Shown: positions 1 to 8,815 of the stretch, one piece after another | Layout: the number at the start of each line of letters is the position of its first letter | How positions within the stretch are numbered: the first letter of the stretch is position 1 | DNA from: Ectopseudomonas khazarica | GTDB lineage: Bacteria > Pseudomonadota > Gammaproteobacteria > Pseudomonadales > Pseudomonadaceae | Reading direction: 5' to 3' | DNA: 64,000 nt | Assembly (NCBI RefSeq): GCF_004521985.1 | Contig: NZ_SBHZ01000004.1 | Location: 1 to 64,000 of the forward strand | The notes under the pieces: model-generated | Databases searched by the model: none | Told to the model about the DNA's origin: nothing | The model's input: the letters and a program-made list of their open reading frames with translations, nothing else | Program-made: the position numbers and the translations under genes

Positions 1-1
1 C

Positions 2-700
2 ACCCCGACGCACAAGCCCCGCCCGTTGATCGACCTGGCCATCAGTATCCTGATCCCTTCGTTCATCCTGATGAAACTGAGCGGCGAACACCGCCTGGGG
101 GCCGATGGCGCGCTGTTGCTCGCCCTGGCATTCCCGCTGGGCTGGGGGGCGTTCGAGCTGATCAAGTACCGCAAATTCAACTTCATCGCCCTGCTCGGTC
201 TGATCAGCGTAGCGCTGACCGGCGGCATCGGCCTGCTGCATCTGGATACCCAGTGGCTGGCCGTGAAGGAGGCTGCCATTCCGGGCCTGATCGGCATCGC
301 CGTGCTGGTTTCCACGCGCACGCGCTACCCGCTGATTCGCACCCTGCTGTTCAACAAGACGGTGCTCAACGTCGACAAGATCCACGAGCGCCTGGAGCAG
401 GGCGGCCACGTCGAACACTTCGAGACCCGTCTGCTGCGCGCCACCTACTGGCTCAGCGGCACCTTCTTCTTTTCCTCGTTCATGAACTACGTGCTGGCCA
501 AGTGGATCGTCACCAGCCCCGCCGGCACCGAGGCCTTCAATGACGAACTGGGGCGCATGACACTGCTCAGCTACCCGATGATCGCCATTCCCTCGATGAT
601 CATGCTGATGGCCATCTTCTACTACCTGTGGAAAACCATTCATGGCCTGACCGGGCTGAGCCTGGAAGAGATCATGGCCAACACCGGCCAGGAGTCGTAA
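2..700 (+). CDS. VC0807-like inner-membrane protein, 5' end outside the window
   Basis: Integral membrane protein of about 230 residues. The frame is open to the left edge and already codes for a plausible N-terminus (PRPLIDLAISILIPS), so the true start probably lies just outside the window and the TTG at 26 is not the start. Five or six hydrophobic stretches are visible, separated by a charged central loop (HERLEQGGHVEHFETR) that is typical of the VC0807 family found in many Pseudomonas. These resemble septation-protein-A-like membrane proteins, but no reaction is known. The gene ends 40 bases before the next membrane protein on the same strand. Family call is from memory of the motif pattern; function unknown. 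Confidence 0.7.
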   Translation, partial: TPTHKPRPLIDLAISILIPSFILMKLSGEHRLGADGALLLALAFPLGWGAFELIKYRKFNFIALLGLISVALTGGIGLLHLDTQWLAVKEAAIPGLIGIAVLVSTRTRYPLIRTLLFNKTVLNVDKIHERLEQGGHVEHFETRLLRATYWLSGTFFFSSFMNYVLAKWIVTSPAGTEAFNDELGRMTLLSYPMIAIPSMIMLMAIFYYLWKTIHGLTGLSLEEIMANTGQES

Positions 701-740
701 GCCCGGGAGCAGGCTGGCCCCTGCGCCGGCCTTGCTGAGC

Positions 741-1178
741 ATGCTCGGTCTCTCCGCCTACCCGGCCCTGTTCCTCTCCGCTCTCGGTGCGGCGACGCTG
801 TTGCCGCTTCAGTCCGAGGCGGTTCTGGTCGCCCTGCTGCTGGCGGGCGAACATCCTGCCTGGGCCCTGCTGCTGGTGGCGACGCTGGGCAACGTGCTGG
901 GCTCATGGATCAACTGGCTGCTGGGGCGCTCCATCGAGCACTATCGGCACCGGCGCTGGTTCCCGGTCAGCCCGGCCCGCCTGCAGCAGGCTCAGGCCTG
1001 GTACGCGCGCTATGGGCGCTGGTCGCTGCTGCTGAGCTGGATGCCGGTGATCGGCGACCCGCTGACCCTGGTCGCAGGCGTGATGCGTGAACGCCTGTGG
1101 ACCTTCCTGATCATCGTCACGCTGGCCAAGGCAGGCCGCTACATGGTGCTGGCGGCGCTCACCCTGGCCTGGCCATGA
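741..1178 (+). CDS. YqaA family (DedA-like) small membrane protein
   Basis: A 145-residue inner-membrane protein. It has the short DedA/SNARE-associated layout: a hydrophobic N-terminus with LGAATLLPLQSEAVL, a glycine-containing segment (GNVLGSWINWLLGR) and a second half with RYGRWSLLLSWMPVIGDPLT, where the R-x-G...P-x-x-G-D-P pattern is characteristic of YqaA proteins. The family is linked to membrane lipid or ion homeostasis, but the substrate is not established. A TTG at 732 is also in frame; I chose the ATG at 741 because homologues as I remember them begin MLGL. No strong Shine-Dalgarno is visible. Confidence 0.75.
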   Translation: MLGLSAYPALFLSALGAATLLPLQSEAVLVALLLAGEHPAWALLLVATLGNVLGSWINWLLGRSIEHYRHRRWFPVSPARLQQAQAWYARYGRWSLLLSWMPVIGDPLTLVAGVMRERLWTFLIIVTLAKAGRYMVLAALTLAWP

Positions 1179-1370
1179 GCGCTGCCACAGCGGCCGCGCG
1201 CTCTGCCCGCTTGCCAGTTGAGTGCACAGGGCCGCTCGCCGATACTGCGCAGCGCGCCATGCCGTCACGGCCCGACCGTTACGGCAGCCATACGGCCCCT
1301 GGGTCGACCAACAGCAGCCTCGAACGAGGCATGCGGCCCTCATCCGAGGCCTAGCGAACGAGGAATACCG

Positions 1371-2333
1371 GTGTCCGTCGTAGAAGCCAAACCCAAGCTG
1401 AAACGCAGCGATCTGATCTGGACCCTGATCGGACTCTGCGCCGTGGTGTTGTCTGGTGTCCTACTCTACCGCGAACTGCGCACCATTTCCCTGGACGAGA
1501 TCAAGGGCAGCCTCGAAGCGATTTCCCACCTGAACTGGGCGCTGGCCGCCGTGGCCACCCTGGGCGCCTACTGGGCGCTGGCCTGGTATGACCGCATCGC
1601 CGTCGCGCACCTGGGCAAGCAGATTCCCTGGCGCTTCATCACCCTGTGCTCCTTCACCACCTATGCGCTGGCCCACAACATCGGCGCCTCGGTGTTCTCC
1701 GGCGCGGTGGTGCGTTATCGCGCCTACAGCAGCAAGGGCCTGACACCCCAGGAAATCGGCGTGCTCATCGTCTTCTGCTCCTTCACCTTCGTGCTGGGCA
1801 CACTGCTCGCCAGTGGCTGCGTGCTGATCGCACAACCCGAACTCATTCACCGCGTCGCCAGGATCACGCCACTGGTGTCGGTGATCATCGGCAGCCTGCT
1901 GCTGGGCGTGGTCGGTCTCTACGTGCTCGGCTCCTGGCGCCAGTTCAAGCCCTGGACGCTGGGCAAGGTGCATGTCGAATATCCGCGTCTGCGCATCGTC
2001 AGCCGCCAGTTGCTGGCCGGCCCGCTGGAGCTGCTCTGCGCCGCGGCGATCATCTACTTCGCCCTGCCGGCGGACAACCACCCGGGCTATCTGGTGGTGC
2101 TCGGCGTGTTCCTCGCCTCGTTCTCCCTGGCCCTGCTGTCCCATGCCCCCGGCGGGCTCGGCGTACTGGAAGTGACCTTCCTCGCCGCACTACCGGAGAT
2201 CCCTGCAGCCGACGTGCTGGCCGCGCTGATCGTGTTCCGCGTCTTCTACCTGCTGCTGCCGTTCGCCCTGTCGCTGCTGGTGGTGCTGGGCTTCGAATGG
2301 ACGCAGTGGCAGGAGCGGCGCAAGGCGAGCTGA
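1371..2333 (+). CDS. UPF0104 / lysylphosphatidylglycerol-synthetase-like transmembrane protein (YbhN type)
   Basis: A 320-residue polytopic membrane protein with the LPG_synthase_TM layout: a first TM after about 15 charged residues, the signature HNIGASVFSGAVVRYRAYS near residue 100, and HAPGGLGVLEVTFL near residue 255. It lacks the soluble transferase domain of MprF, so it is not a complete lysyl-PG synthase; related proteins are flippase-like. The frame is open back to 1218, but the GTG at 1371 is preceded by GAGGAA at a good distance and starts the conserved part. It is followed by a small hairpin (2341-2357) and then the Hsp70-like gene. Confidence 0.75.
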   Translation: MSVVEAKPKLKRSDLIWTLIGLCAVVLSGVLLYRELRTISLDEIKGSLEAISHLNWALAAVATLGAYWALAWYDRIAVAHLGKQIPWRFITLCSFTTYALAHNIGASVFSGAVVRYRAYSSKGLTPQEIGVLIVFCSFTFVLGTLLASGCVLIAQPELIHRVARITPLVSVIIGSLLLGVVGLYVLGSWRQFKPWTLGKVHVEYPRLRIVSRQLLAGPLELLCAAAIIYFALPADNHPGYLVVLGVFLASFSLALLSHAPGGLGVLEVTFLAALPEIPAADVLAALIVFRVFYLLLPFALSLLVVLGFEWTQWQERRKAS

Positions 2334-2470
2334 TCGCCGACTCGCCGCATCGGCGAGGCTGACATAGAATACGCGGCCGTTTTTCAGGCCCGCCGTCGCG
2401 GCGGCTGCCTTCCGGGTCGTCGCGATGCGGCGTCATACCTCTTCCCGGTCACTTTCAGGCTCTGCGTTCC

Positions 2471-3736
2471 ATGTCCTTCTCTACCCCCGCCCGCGCCTGC
2501 GGCATCGACTTCGGTACCTCCAACTCCACCGTCGGCTGGCTGCGTCCCGGCCAGGACAGCCTGCTGGCCCTGGAAGACGGCAAGATCACCCTGCCCTCGG
2601 TCATCTTCTTCAACACCGAAGAACGCCGCCCGGTCTATGGCCGCCTGGCCCTGCACGAATACCTCGAAGGCTATGAAGGCCGCCTGATGCGCTCGCTGAA
2701 GAGCCTGCTGGGCTCCAAGCTGCTGAAAAGCGAAACCACCGTGCTGGGCAGCGCCCTGCCGTTCAAGGACCTGCTCGGTTTCTTCATCGGCGAACTGAAG
2801 GCACGCGCCGAAGCCCAGGCCGAGCGCCCCTTCGAGGAGGTGGTACTGGGTCGCCCGGTGTTCTTCGTCGACGACGACCCGGCCGCCGATCAGGAGGCGC
2901 AGAACACCCTGGTGGCCGTGGCGCACAAGCTCGGTTTCAAGGAAGTGTCGTTCCAGTACGAACCCATCGCTGCGGCATTCGACTACGAGTCGAGCCTGGC
3001 GCGTGAGGAGCTGGTGCTGATCGTCGACATCGGCGGTGGTACCTCCGACTTTTCCCTGGTCCGTCTGGCACCGGAGCGCCATCAGCTGGCCGAGCGTCAG
3101 GCCGACATCCTCGCCACCGGCGGCGTGCACATCGGCGGTACCGACTTCGACAAGCAACTGTCGCTGGCTGGGGTGATGCCGCTGTTCGGCTACGGCAGCC
3201 GGATGAAGAGCGATGCCTTCATGCCGACCAGCTATCACCTCAACCTGGCCACCTGGCACACCATCAACGCCCTGTACGCGCAGAAGACCCAGCTAGCGCT
3301 GCAGAACATGCGCTACGACATCGTCGACGCCACCGGCATCGATCGCCTGTTCGGCCTGATCGAGCAGCGCGCCGGACACTGGCTGGCGATGCAGGTGGAA
3401 GAGAGCAAGATCGCCCTCAGCGAAGAGGACTCGCGCCCCATCGACCTGTCGCGCGTCGAGCCGGGCCTGGTCGCCGAGCTGACCCGTGCGCTGTTCGAAA
3501 GCGCCATCGAGCCGCTGCTCGAACGCATCCGCGCCAGCCTCACGCAGTTGCTGGCCGATGCCGGCGTCAGCGCCGACCAGGTCGACACGCTGTTCTTCAC
3601 CGGCGGCTCCAGCGGCGTGCCGGCCCTGCGCCAGAGCGTGGCGGCGATGCTGCCCAACGCACGCAGCGTGGAGGGCAACACCTTCGGCAGCATCGGCAGC
3701 GGCCTGGCCATCGAGGCCAAGAAGCGCTACGGCTAG
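2471..3736 (+). CDS. yegD: Hsp70-family chaperone, YegD-like
   Basis: A 421-residue actin/Hsp70-fold ATPase without the usual DnaK substrate-binding lid; DnaK has about 640 residues, so only the nucleotide-binding domain plus a short tail is present, as in YegD. Visible motifs are phosphate-1 CGIDFGTSNSTVGW near residue 11, phosphate-2 LIVDIGGGTSDFSLV near residue 183, and the adenosine motif FFTGGSSGVPAL near residue 375. It is probably a cytosolic ATPase of unknown client range. No good Shine-Dalgarno precedes the ATG at 2471, but the conserved N-terminus fixes the start. It is probably monocistronic. Confidence 0.85.
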   Translation: MSFSTPARACGIDFGTSNSTVGWLRPGQDSLLALEDGKITLPSVIFFNTEERRPVYGRLALHEYLEGYEGRLMRSLKSLLGSKLLKSETTVLGSALPFKDLLGFFIGELKARAEAQAERPFEEVVLGRPVFFVDDDPAADQEAQNTLVAVAHKLGFKEVSFQYEPIAAAFDYESSLAREELVLIVDIGGGTSDFSLVRLAPERHQLAERQADILATGGVHIGGTDFDKQLSLAGVMPLFGYGSRMKSDAFMPTSYHLNLATWHTINALYAQKTQLALQNMRYDIVDATGIDRLFGLIEQRAGHWLAMQVEESKIALSEEDSRPIDLSRVEPGLVAELTRALFESAIEPLLERIRASLTQLLADAGVSADQVDTLFFTGGSSGVPALRQSVAAMLPNARSVEGNTFGSIGSGLAIEAKKRYG

Positions 3737-3820
3737 GCCGACCGCCCTCTTCGGCCACGCCTCGCGGAACAGGCTCTGGGTTATGCTTGCCGCCCAATCG
3801 AACGACCAAGGAAGCACCTG

Positions 3821-4354
3821 ATGAAAGCCCAGCTGGAAGAACTGATCGGCAAGATAAGCTCCGGCTGCCTGGCCGAGGACGAGATCGTCCGCATCGCCGA
3901 CGAGGCCACGCAGGCCTATGCCGACCCGGCCGCCTTTCTCGCGGCCAACCCGGACATCAACTACGACGACGAATTTCCCATCCCGCTGGGCGAGTGGGTA
4001 GTGGTCGGCAGCCTGCCGGACACCGTGCTGTTCCAGGCTGACAGCTACGAAGAGCTGTTCCAGCGCATCACCGAGTCGTTCGGCCCGCAGGTGCAGTTCG
4101 TGCTCAAGGCCAAGCAACTGGCCAAGACCGAGCCGCTCAAGGCGCTCAACCGCATCCAGGTGCAGCTCTCCGCCCTGTCGCCGGAAACCGGTGGCTACGT
4201 GCTGGTGGATTTCAGCGAACCGCTGGATGACGAGCTGCAGGCCGTGCTGGTGTACGCCAACGACCTGCCCAGGGTGATGGCGCTGGCCGTGGAGGCAGGC
4301 ATCTACGCCGCCCCTGCCCTGCAAGCCCTGCAGGCCGCACAGCAGCAGGAATGA
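3821..4354 (+). CDS. Conserved hypothetical protein, acidic, 177 aa
   Basis: I do not recognise this protein. It is a soluble, acidic 177-residue product without signal peptide or membrane segment. The N-terminal third is helical and charged, the middle has DDEFPIPLGEWVVVGSLPDTVLF, and the C-terminus ends in an Ala/Gln-rich helix. AAGGAAG lies about 7 bases before the ATG, so translation is well supported. Its stop overlaps the start of the VOC gene by ATGA, which suggests translational coupling and a shared function or expression. Confidence concerns the gene being real, not its role. Confidence 0.7.
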   Translation: MKAQLEELIGKISSGCLAEDEIVRIADEATQAYADPAAFLAANPDINYDDEFPIPLGEWVVVGSLPDTVLFQADSYEELFQRITESFGPQVQFVLKAKQLAKTEPLKALNRIQVQLSALSPETGGYVLVDFSEPLDDELQAVLVYANDLPRVMALAVEAGIYAAPALQALQAAQQQE

Positions 4355-4788
4355 ACGGCGCACCGCTGCCCGCACTGACGCCCGAACTGCTGGTCAGCGA
4401 CCTGCCGGGCAGTCTGGCGTTCTACCTGCAGACGCTGGGTTTCCGCCTGCTCTTCGAACGCCCTGAGGCCGGCTTCGCCGCCATCGCCCTGGGCGAGGCG
4501 GCGCTGATGCTGGAGCAGATCGCCCCGGATGCGCCGCAGGACGATCCGTGGACGGTAGGGCCACTCGACCGCCCACTGGGGCGCGGCATCAACTTGCAGA
4601 TCAGCGTCAGCGACCTGCAACCGCTGCAGCAGAGGCTGCTGGAACACGGCATCCCCCTGCGCCTGCCCGCAGAAACCCTGAGCTACCGCGTCGACGATCA
4701 TCGGCTCAGCGTACGCCAGCTGATGATTCAGGATCCGGACGGCTACCTGCTGCGATTCAGCCAGGTGCTCGGCACCTCCCCGCTCTAG
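4351..4788 (+). CDS. VOC (glyoxalase/bleomycin-resistance-like) family protein
   Basis: A 145-residue protein with the paired beta-alpha-beta-beta-beta modules of the vicinal oxygen chelate fold. The first module starts LTPELLVSDLPGSLAFYLQT and the second QISVSDLQPLQQRLLEHG; it ends IQDPDGYLLRFSQVLG, the usual closing strand with a metal-binding-type position. Such proteins are metal-dependent lyases, dioxygenases or drug-binding proteins; the substrate cannot be inferred. It is translationally coupled (ATGA) to the unknown protein upstream and converges on the GGDEF-EAL gene, leaving only 20 bases between stops. Confidence 0.85.
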   Translation: MNGAPLPALTPELLVSDLPGSLAFYLQTLGFRLLFERPEAGFAAIALGEAALMLEQIAPDAPQDDPWTVGPLDRPLGRGINLQISVSDLQPLQQRLLEHGIPLRLPAETLSYRVDDHRLSVRQLMIQDPDGYLLRFSQVLGTSPL

Positions 4789-4808
4789 CGCACACAGGCG
4801 CGGCGCAC

Positions 4809-6995
4809 TCAGCCCTTGGCGCCGGGCGCGTCCTGCGCGCCGAGCTTGCTTTCCAGCAGCTGGTTGAAGGCCTCGACGGTCAACGGCGGGTAGTAGAAAT
4901 AACCCTGGACCTCGTCGATGCCCTCGGCCTCCACCAGGGTCAGCTGCGCGGCAGTCTCGACCCCTTCGGCCGTGGTCTGCAGCGACAGCGCGCGGCACAG
5001 CCCGGCGATGGACGAGAGCAGCGCGCGCCCGCGTGGCGACTGTTCGAGGTCCGAGATGAAACTGCGGTCGATCTTGACCCGGTCCAGCGGCAGGTCCTTG
5101 AGGTAGCCGAGGGATGAATAGCCGGTGCCGAAGTCATCGAGCGCGATGCGGAAGCCCGCGTCACGCAACGCCTGCAGGCGCGCCCTGGCGAAGTCGGCAT
5201 CCGCCAGCAGTATGGACTCGGTGACCTCCAGCTCCAGCGCAGCGGGCGAGGCGCCACTGCGCTGCATGCTCTCGCAGAGTACCGGCAGCAGCGCCTCGTC
5301 ATGCAACTGCCGCGCGGACAGGTTGATCGCCAGCGTCAGCGGCCAGCCGCGCGCGTGCCAGTCATCGAGCAGCGTCGCCGCCTCGCGCACCAGCCAGTGG
5401 CCGATCGGGACGATCAGCCCCAGTTCCTCGGCGATGGGAATGAACACATCCGGCGGCACCCGGCCAAAGGCGGCGGTGTCCCAGCGCAGCAGCGCCTCGG
5501 CGCCCACGATCTGCCGGCCGTCCATGCCGATCTTCGGCTGCAGGGCCAGGCTCAGCTCATGCTGCTCCAGGGCACTGCGCAGCAGGTTGGCGAGCTTGAC
5601 GCGGTGCAGCAGCTGTTCGCTGAGTTCCGGCCGGTACAGGGCGTACTGATTGCGCCCTTCACGCTTGGCCACGTACATCGCGGCATCGGCGTGACGCAAC
5701 AGCTCGCCCGCCTCGTTGCCATGCTCGGGAGCCAGGGCGATGCCGATGCTGGGCGTGGCCGTGAGCACGTGGCCGGCCAGCTCCACCGGTTCGTTGAGTG
5801 CCTTGATCAGCTTGTCGGCGACCAGCACCACCTCGTCGTGGCAATGCAATTCCAGCAGCACGACGAATTCGTCGCCGCCCCAGCGCGCCACCAGATCGCG
5901 CTGGCGCAGGGAACGCACCAGGCGCGTGGCGACCTGCTGCAGCAGCGCATCGCCGACGTCGTGGCCGAAGGCATCGTTGACCTGCTTGAAGTCGTCCAGG
6001 TCGACGAACAGCAGCGCCAGGCAGCGATCGTCATGCTGATGTTGCAAGGCGCGCTGCAGGCGCTCCTGGAACTGCAGACGATTGGGCAGCTGGGTCAGCA
6101 CGTCGAGACGCGCCAGATGACGCAGATGATCGGCCGCCCGCCGCCGCTCGCTGATATCGCGCAGCGACAGCACCAGATGCCGCGCCTGGCGGTCACGGGC
6201 GCGCACCAGGGTGCTGCTCAGCTCGACCGGAATGCGCTGGCCATCGCGCCGCTGGCAGATCAGCTCGCCCTGCCAGTGATCGGTGGCGAACAGGTGATCC
6301 CAGGGACACTGCTCATCGGCATCGAGCAACAGGCGCTCCAGCTCGAGATCAGGCAGCTCGCCGGCGCCGATGCCGACCAGTTCGAGAAAGGCCGCATTGG
6401 CCTGCAGCGCATGCCTGTCACTGGCCAGCACCACGTTGGCATCACGGTTGTTGGCGAAGGCGGCGGCCAGCAGGCGCAGATGCTCCTCGGCCTCATGCTG
6501 GCGACTGATGTCCTTGCAGGTGCCGGTGATGCGCCGTGCCAGGCCATCCGCGTCGCGCTCCACGGCGCGGCCCTGGGTGCGAAACCACAGCCAGCCCTGC
6601 TCGGGCTCGCGACGCATGCGAAATTCCAGATCGTAATACTCGCAGCGCCCGCAGCGGTGCTCCTCCCAGGCCTGCAGCGCGTTGCCCCGGTCATCCGGGT
6701 GCAGGCGGGCGATCCAGTCCGACCAGAGCAGCGCCTCCTCGAGCGCCACGCCCGGCTCGCTGGAGAAGTGGTGCAGGCGCATCAGGTCGTCCTCGGCAAG
6801 CCACTCCCAGATCAGCTCGCCGCTGCCCCAGAGCGCCAGCTGCAGCCGGCGCTGGTTCTCCGACGCGGCCAGCGCCTGCTGCAGGTCGACAGTGGTCTGG
6901 TACAGCTCCCGCGATTTATCGGTCAGCAGCCGCTCGGCCGTCTTGCGCGCTTGCCGTTCACGGTCCAGACGGCGCTGCCACAGTGCGTCGCTCAA
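4809..6995 (-). CDS. PAS-PAS-GGDEF-EAL cyclic-di-GMP enzyme, H-NOX partner
   Basis: A 728-residue cytosolic protein without membrane segments. Order: N-terminal coiled coil (about 1-50, with KTAERLLTDKSRELYQTT), PAS/PAC (about 55-170), second PAS (about 170-295), GGDEF (about 296-455) and EAL (about 465-715). The cyclase motif is intact (ARWGGDEFVVLLE), as are the phosphodiesterase motifs EALLRW, ALDDFGTGYSSLGYL and DRVKIDRSFI, so both c-di-GMP synthesis and hydrolysis are possible. Its ATG overlaps the stop of the H-NOX gene by ATGA. Known H-NOX-associated c-di-GMP enzymes (HaCE) are switched by NO-loaded H-NOX; by context this is the same arrangement. Which activity dominates cannot be read from sequence. 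Confidence 0.9.
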   Translation of the reverse strand: MSDALWQRRLDRERQARKTAERLLTDKSRELYQTTVDLQQALAASENQRRLQLALWGSGELIWEWLAEDDLMRLHHFSSEPGVALEEALLWSDWIARLHPDDRGNALQAWEEHRCGRCEYYDLEFRMRREPEQGWLWFRTQGRAVERDADGLARRITGTCKDISRQHEAEEHLRLLAAAFANNRDANVVLASDRHALQANAAFLELVGIGAGELPDLELERLLLDADEQCPWDHLFATDHWQGELICQRRDGQRIPVELSSTLVRARDRQARHLVLSLRDISERRRAADHLRHLARLDVLTQLPNRLQFQERLQRALQHQHDDRCLALLFVDLDDFKQVNDAFGHDVGDALLQQVATRLVRSLRQRDLVARWGGDEFVVLLELHCHDEVVLVADKLIKALNEPVELAGHVLTATPSIGIALAPEHGNEAGELLRHADAAMYVAKREGRNQYALYRPELSEQLLHRVKLANLLRSALEQHELSLALQPKIGMDGRQIVGAEALLRWDTAAFGRVPPDVFIPIAEELGLIVPIGHWLVREAATLLDDWHARGWPLTLAINLSARQLHDEALLPVLCESMQRSGASPAALELEVTESILLADADFARARLQALRDAGFRIALDDFGTGYSSLGYLKDLPLDRVKIDRSFISDLEQSPRGRALLSSIAGLCRALSLQTTAEGVETAAQLTLVEAEGIDEVQGYFYYPPLTVEAFNQLLESKLGAQDAPGAKG

Positions 6996-7537
6996 GGTCG
7001 GGAAATCTCGAAGCGGGTGATGCTGAGCCCCTCGCGCGTCGGCAGGTCGACGCGCTGAACGCCATTGCGCTCGCCATAGTGCTCGATGCAGCCACGGATG
7101 AGGCCCTCGGCCAGATCGGCCAGGCCGCGGCTGGAGCGGTACTCCAGCACCAGGCAGGCCGGGGTGTGGGTCAGCGTTTCGAAAACCGGCAGCTGGGCCT
7201 GGGGATAGAGCTTGTGCACCTCGCGATGGACGTGCCCGTCAACCTGGCTGAGCAGGTCGAAACTGTCGCGGCAGTGCTCGAACATCTCGGGATACAGCTC
7301 GACGAAACGCCGGAACAGGTACTCGCCATAGTCCTGCAGCAGCGCCGGCACGCTGTTGCCGGTCAGCCTGGAGAGCGTCGCCAGCAGCGCCTGCATCTCT
7401 GCATAGGGGTAGTAGCCCACCGCGGTATAGGCGCCATCGTTGGCGAGCGTCGTCTGCGTCAGCATCTGGTCGGCCAGCTCGGGCGAGAAGCGCTGCTCGA
7501 CCATCTCCAGAAACTCGGTGAAAACCATGCCCAGCAT
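6992..7537 (-). CDS. H-NOX heme nitric-oxide/oxygen-binding sensor
   Basis: A 181-residue stand-alone HNOB domain. It opens MLGMVFTEFLEMVEQRF, has DGAYTAVGYYPYAEM near residue 35, the segment VDGHVHREVHKLYPQAQLP near residue 100 carrying the likely proximal heme histidine, and the heme-propionate motif Y-R-S-S-R near residue 133. The length is the normal one for bacterial H-NOX. It is expected to bind ferrous heme and sense NO in the cytoplasm. An ATG at 7540 is also in frame; the second ATG at 7537 is better placed behind the GGGG tract. It is translationally coupled to the GGDEF-EAL gene, its probable output. Confidence 0.9.
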   Translation of the reverse strand: MLGMVFTEFLEMVEQRFSPELADQMLTQTTLANDGAYTAVGYYPYAEMQALLATLSRLTGNSVPALLQDYGEYLFRRFVELYPEMFEHCRDSFDLLSQVDGHVHREVHKLYPQAQLPVFETLTHTPACLVLEYRSSRGLADLAEGLIRGCIEHYGERNGVQRVDLPTREGLSITRFEISRP

Positions 7538-7644
7538 CATCCATCCCCACTGACGTCCATCACCACTAGAGGGTATAGATGACTGCGGCGGATGCAGCCA
7601 GCCGAGCGCCTGGCGACGCTGGCCGGCGGGCTCGGCTGCTTTGC

Positions 7645-8544
7645 CTAGAAGCCCACCAGCAGCATCCACAGCGGCAGGGACAGCGCCGCCAGCAAGGTGG
7701 ACAGGGAAATCGCCGCGCTGACGCTGCGACTGTCCTGCGCCGTGCGGGCGAAGGCCATCACGTTGACGCCACTGGGGCATGCCGCGAGCAAGACCAGCAC
7801 GCTGCGCGCCGTGTCGTTCAGGCCGGACAACTGCCCGCTGAACCACCACACCAGTGCGGGAAACAGCAGCAGCTTGACCAGCGCCACGCCCCAGGCCTCG
7901 GCGGTCGGGCGCAGGCGATAGCGCGACAGGCTGGCACCGAGCACGATCAGCGCGCAGGGCAAGGCAGCCTGGCCCAGCCAGGTGACCGCCCGCCACAGGC
8001 TGTCCGGCACGCTCAGGCCGGACAGGTTGAGCAAGGCGCCCAGGGCCAGGCCGATGATCATCGGGTTGGCCAGGTTCTTCAGCAGCGCCCGGGCGTCGAC
8101 CCGCTCATGGCTGCCGAAGGCCGCGTAGAAACTCTGCAGGGAAAACAGCGTGAGGCTGTGGAAGACCAGGATGGCGAAGACGTAGAGCAGGCCATCGTTG
8201 CCCATCAGGCTGGCGATCAGCGGGATCCCCACCAGCACGTTGTTGGAGAACGCGGCGACCAGCCCCAGCGGCGTTGCCGTGCCCCGGCGCCAGTGCGCCA
8301 GCAGATTGACCAGGAAGAACACCAGCAACACCGGCACGTAGTAGGCCAGCAGCAGTACCGGCGACAGGCCCTGCGCCAGCGGGGCCTTGGCGATGCCGGC
8401 GAACAGCAGGGTGGGCATGAACAGCTTGAAAGTGATGTTGGCCAGGCCGGCCGCCGACTCGGCGGTGAGCCACTGGCGCCAGCCCAGCAGGTAGCCGAGA
8501 ACGATCAGAGCGAAGATCGGCAGAATGGCCTGTGCCGCGAGCAT
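7645..8544 (-). CDS. AEC (auxin efflux carrier) family permease
   Basis: A 299-residue membrane protein with about ten hydrophobic helices in two five-helix halves. It opens MLAAQAILPIFALIVLGYLLG and contains NNVLVGIPLIASL in the first half and ALPCALIVLGASL and ACPSGVNVMAFA in the second, all typical of AEC permeases. Bacterial relatives move malate, malonate or other small organic anions; the substrate here is unknown. The frame is open to 8706, but the ATG at 8544 begins the conserved sequence and has CCGGAGG about 11 bases upstream. It is divergent from the small repeat protein. Confidence 0.85.
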   Translation of the reverse strand: MLAAQAILPIFALIVLGYLLGWRQWLTAESAAGLANITFKLFMPTLLFAGIAKAPLAQGLSPVLLLAYYVPVLLVFFLVNLLAHWRRGTATPLGLVAAFSNNVLVGIPLIASLMGNDGLLYVFAILVFHSLTLFSLQSFYAAFGSHERVDARALLKNLANPMIIGLALGALLNLSGLSVPDSLWRAVTWLGQAALPCALIVLGASLSRYRLRPTAEAWGVALVKLLLFPALVWWFSGQLSGLNDTARSVLVLLAACPSGVNVMAFARTAQDSRSVSAAISLSTLLAALSLPLWMLLVGF

Positions 8545-8815
8545 GCTGGAGCTGCCTCCGGAAACGACTGGAGAGGACGGATCGAGCACGACCCGCGAGG
8601 GCCGCCAAGCATACGCCTGCGCGACGACCAGCGCGATGCCCTGCGAAACCTGCGCAGCGTCTCCGCGGCGACGCCCGAAAGCACCGAGATAGAGCCCCGC
8701 AACCAAGTATTGAAGGTATCGATGATCACTATCAGGCCAGTCAAGTTCTTATCCGCGCCCTGGTCTCCGAGAATTGACCCCGAAGCCACTTATTACTCCC
8801 TGCGGAGACATCGAC

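Noticed and set aside
2341..2357. Terminator after the UPF0104 gene
   Set aside because: CTCGCCG-CAT-CGGCGAG forms a hairpin but no T run follows.
5301..7058. Long open frame (585 codons) opposite the GGDEF-EAL gene
   Set aside because: Antisense shadow caused by high GC; composition is Gln/Ala/Arg-rich and the sense strand has intact catalytic motifs.
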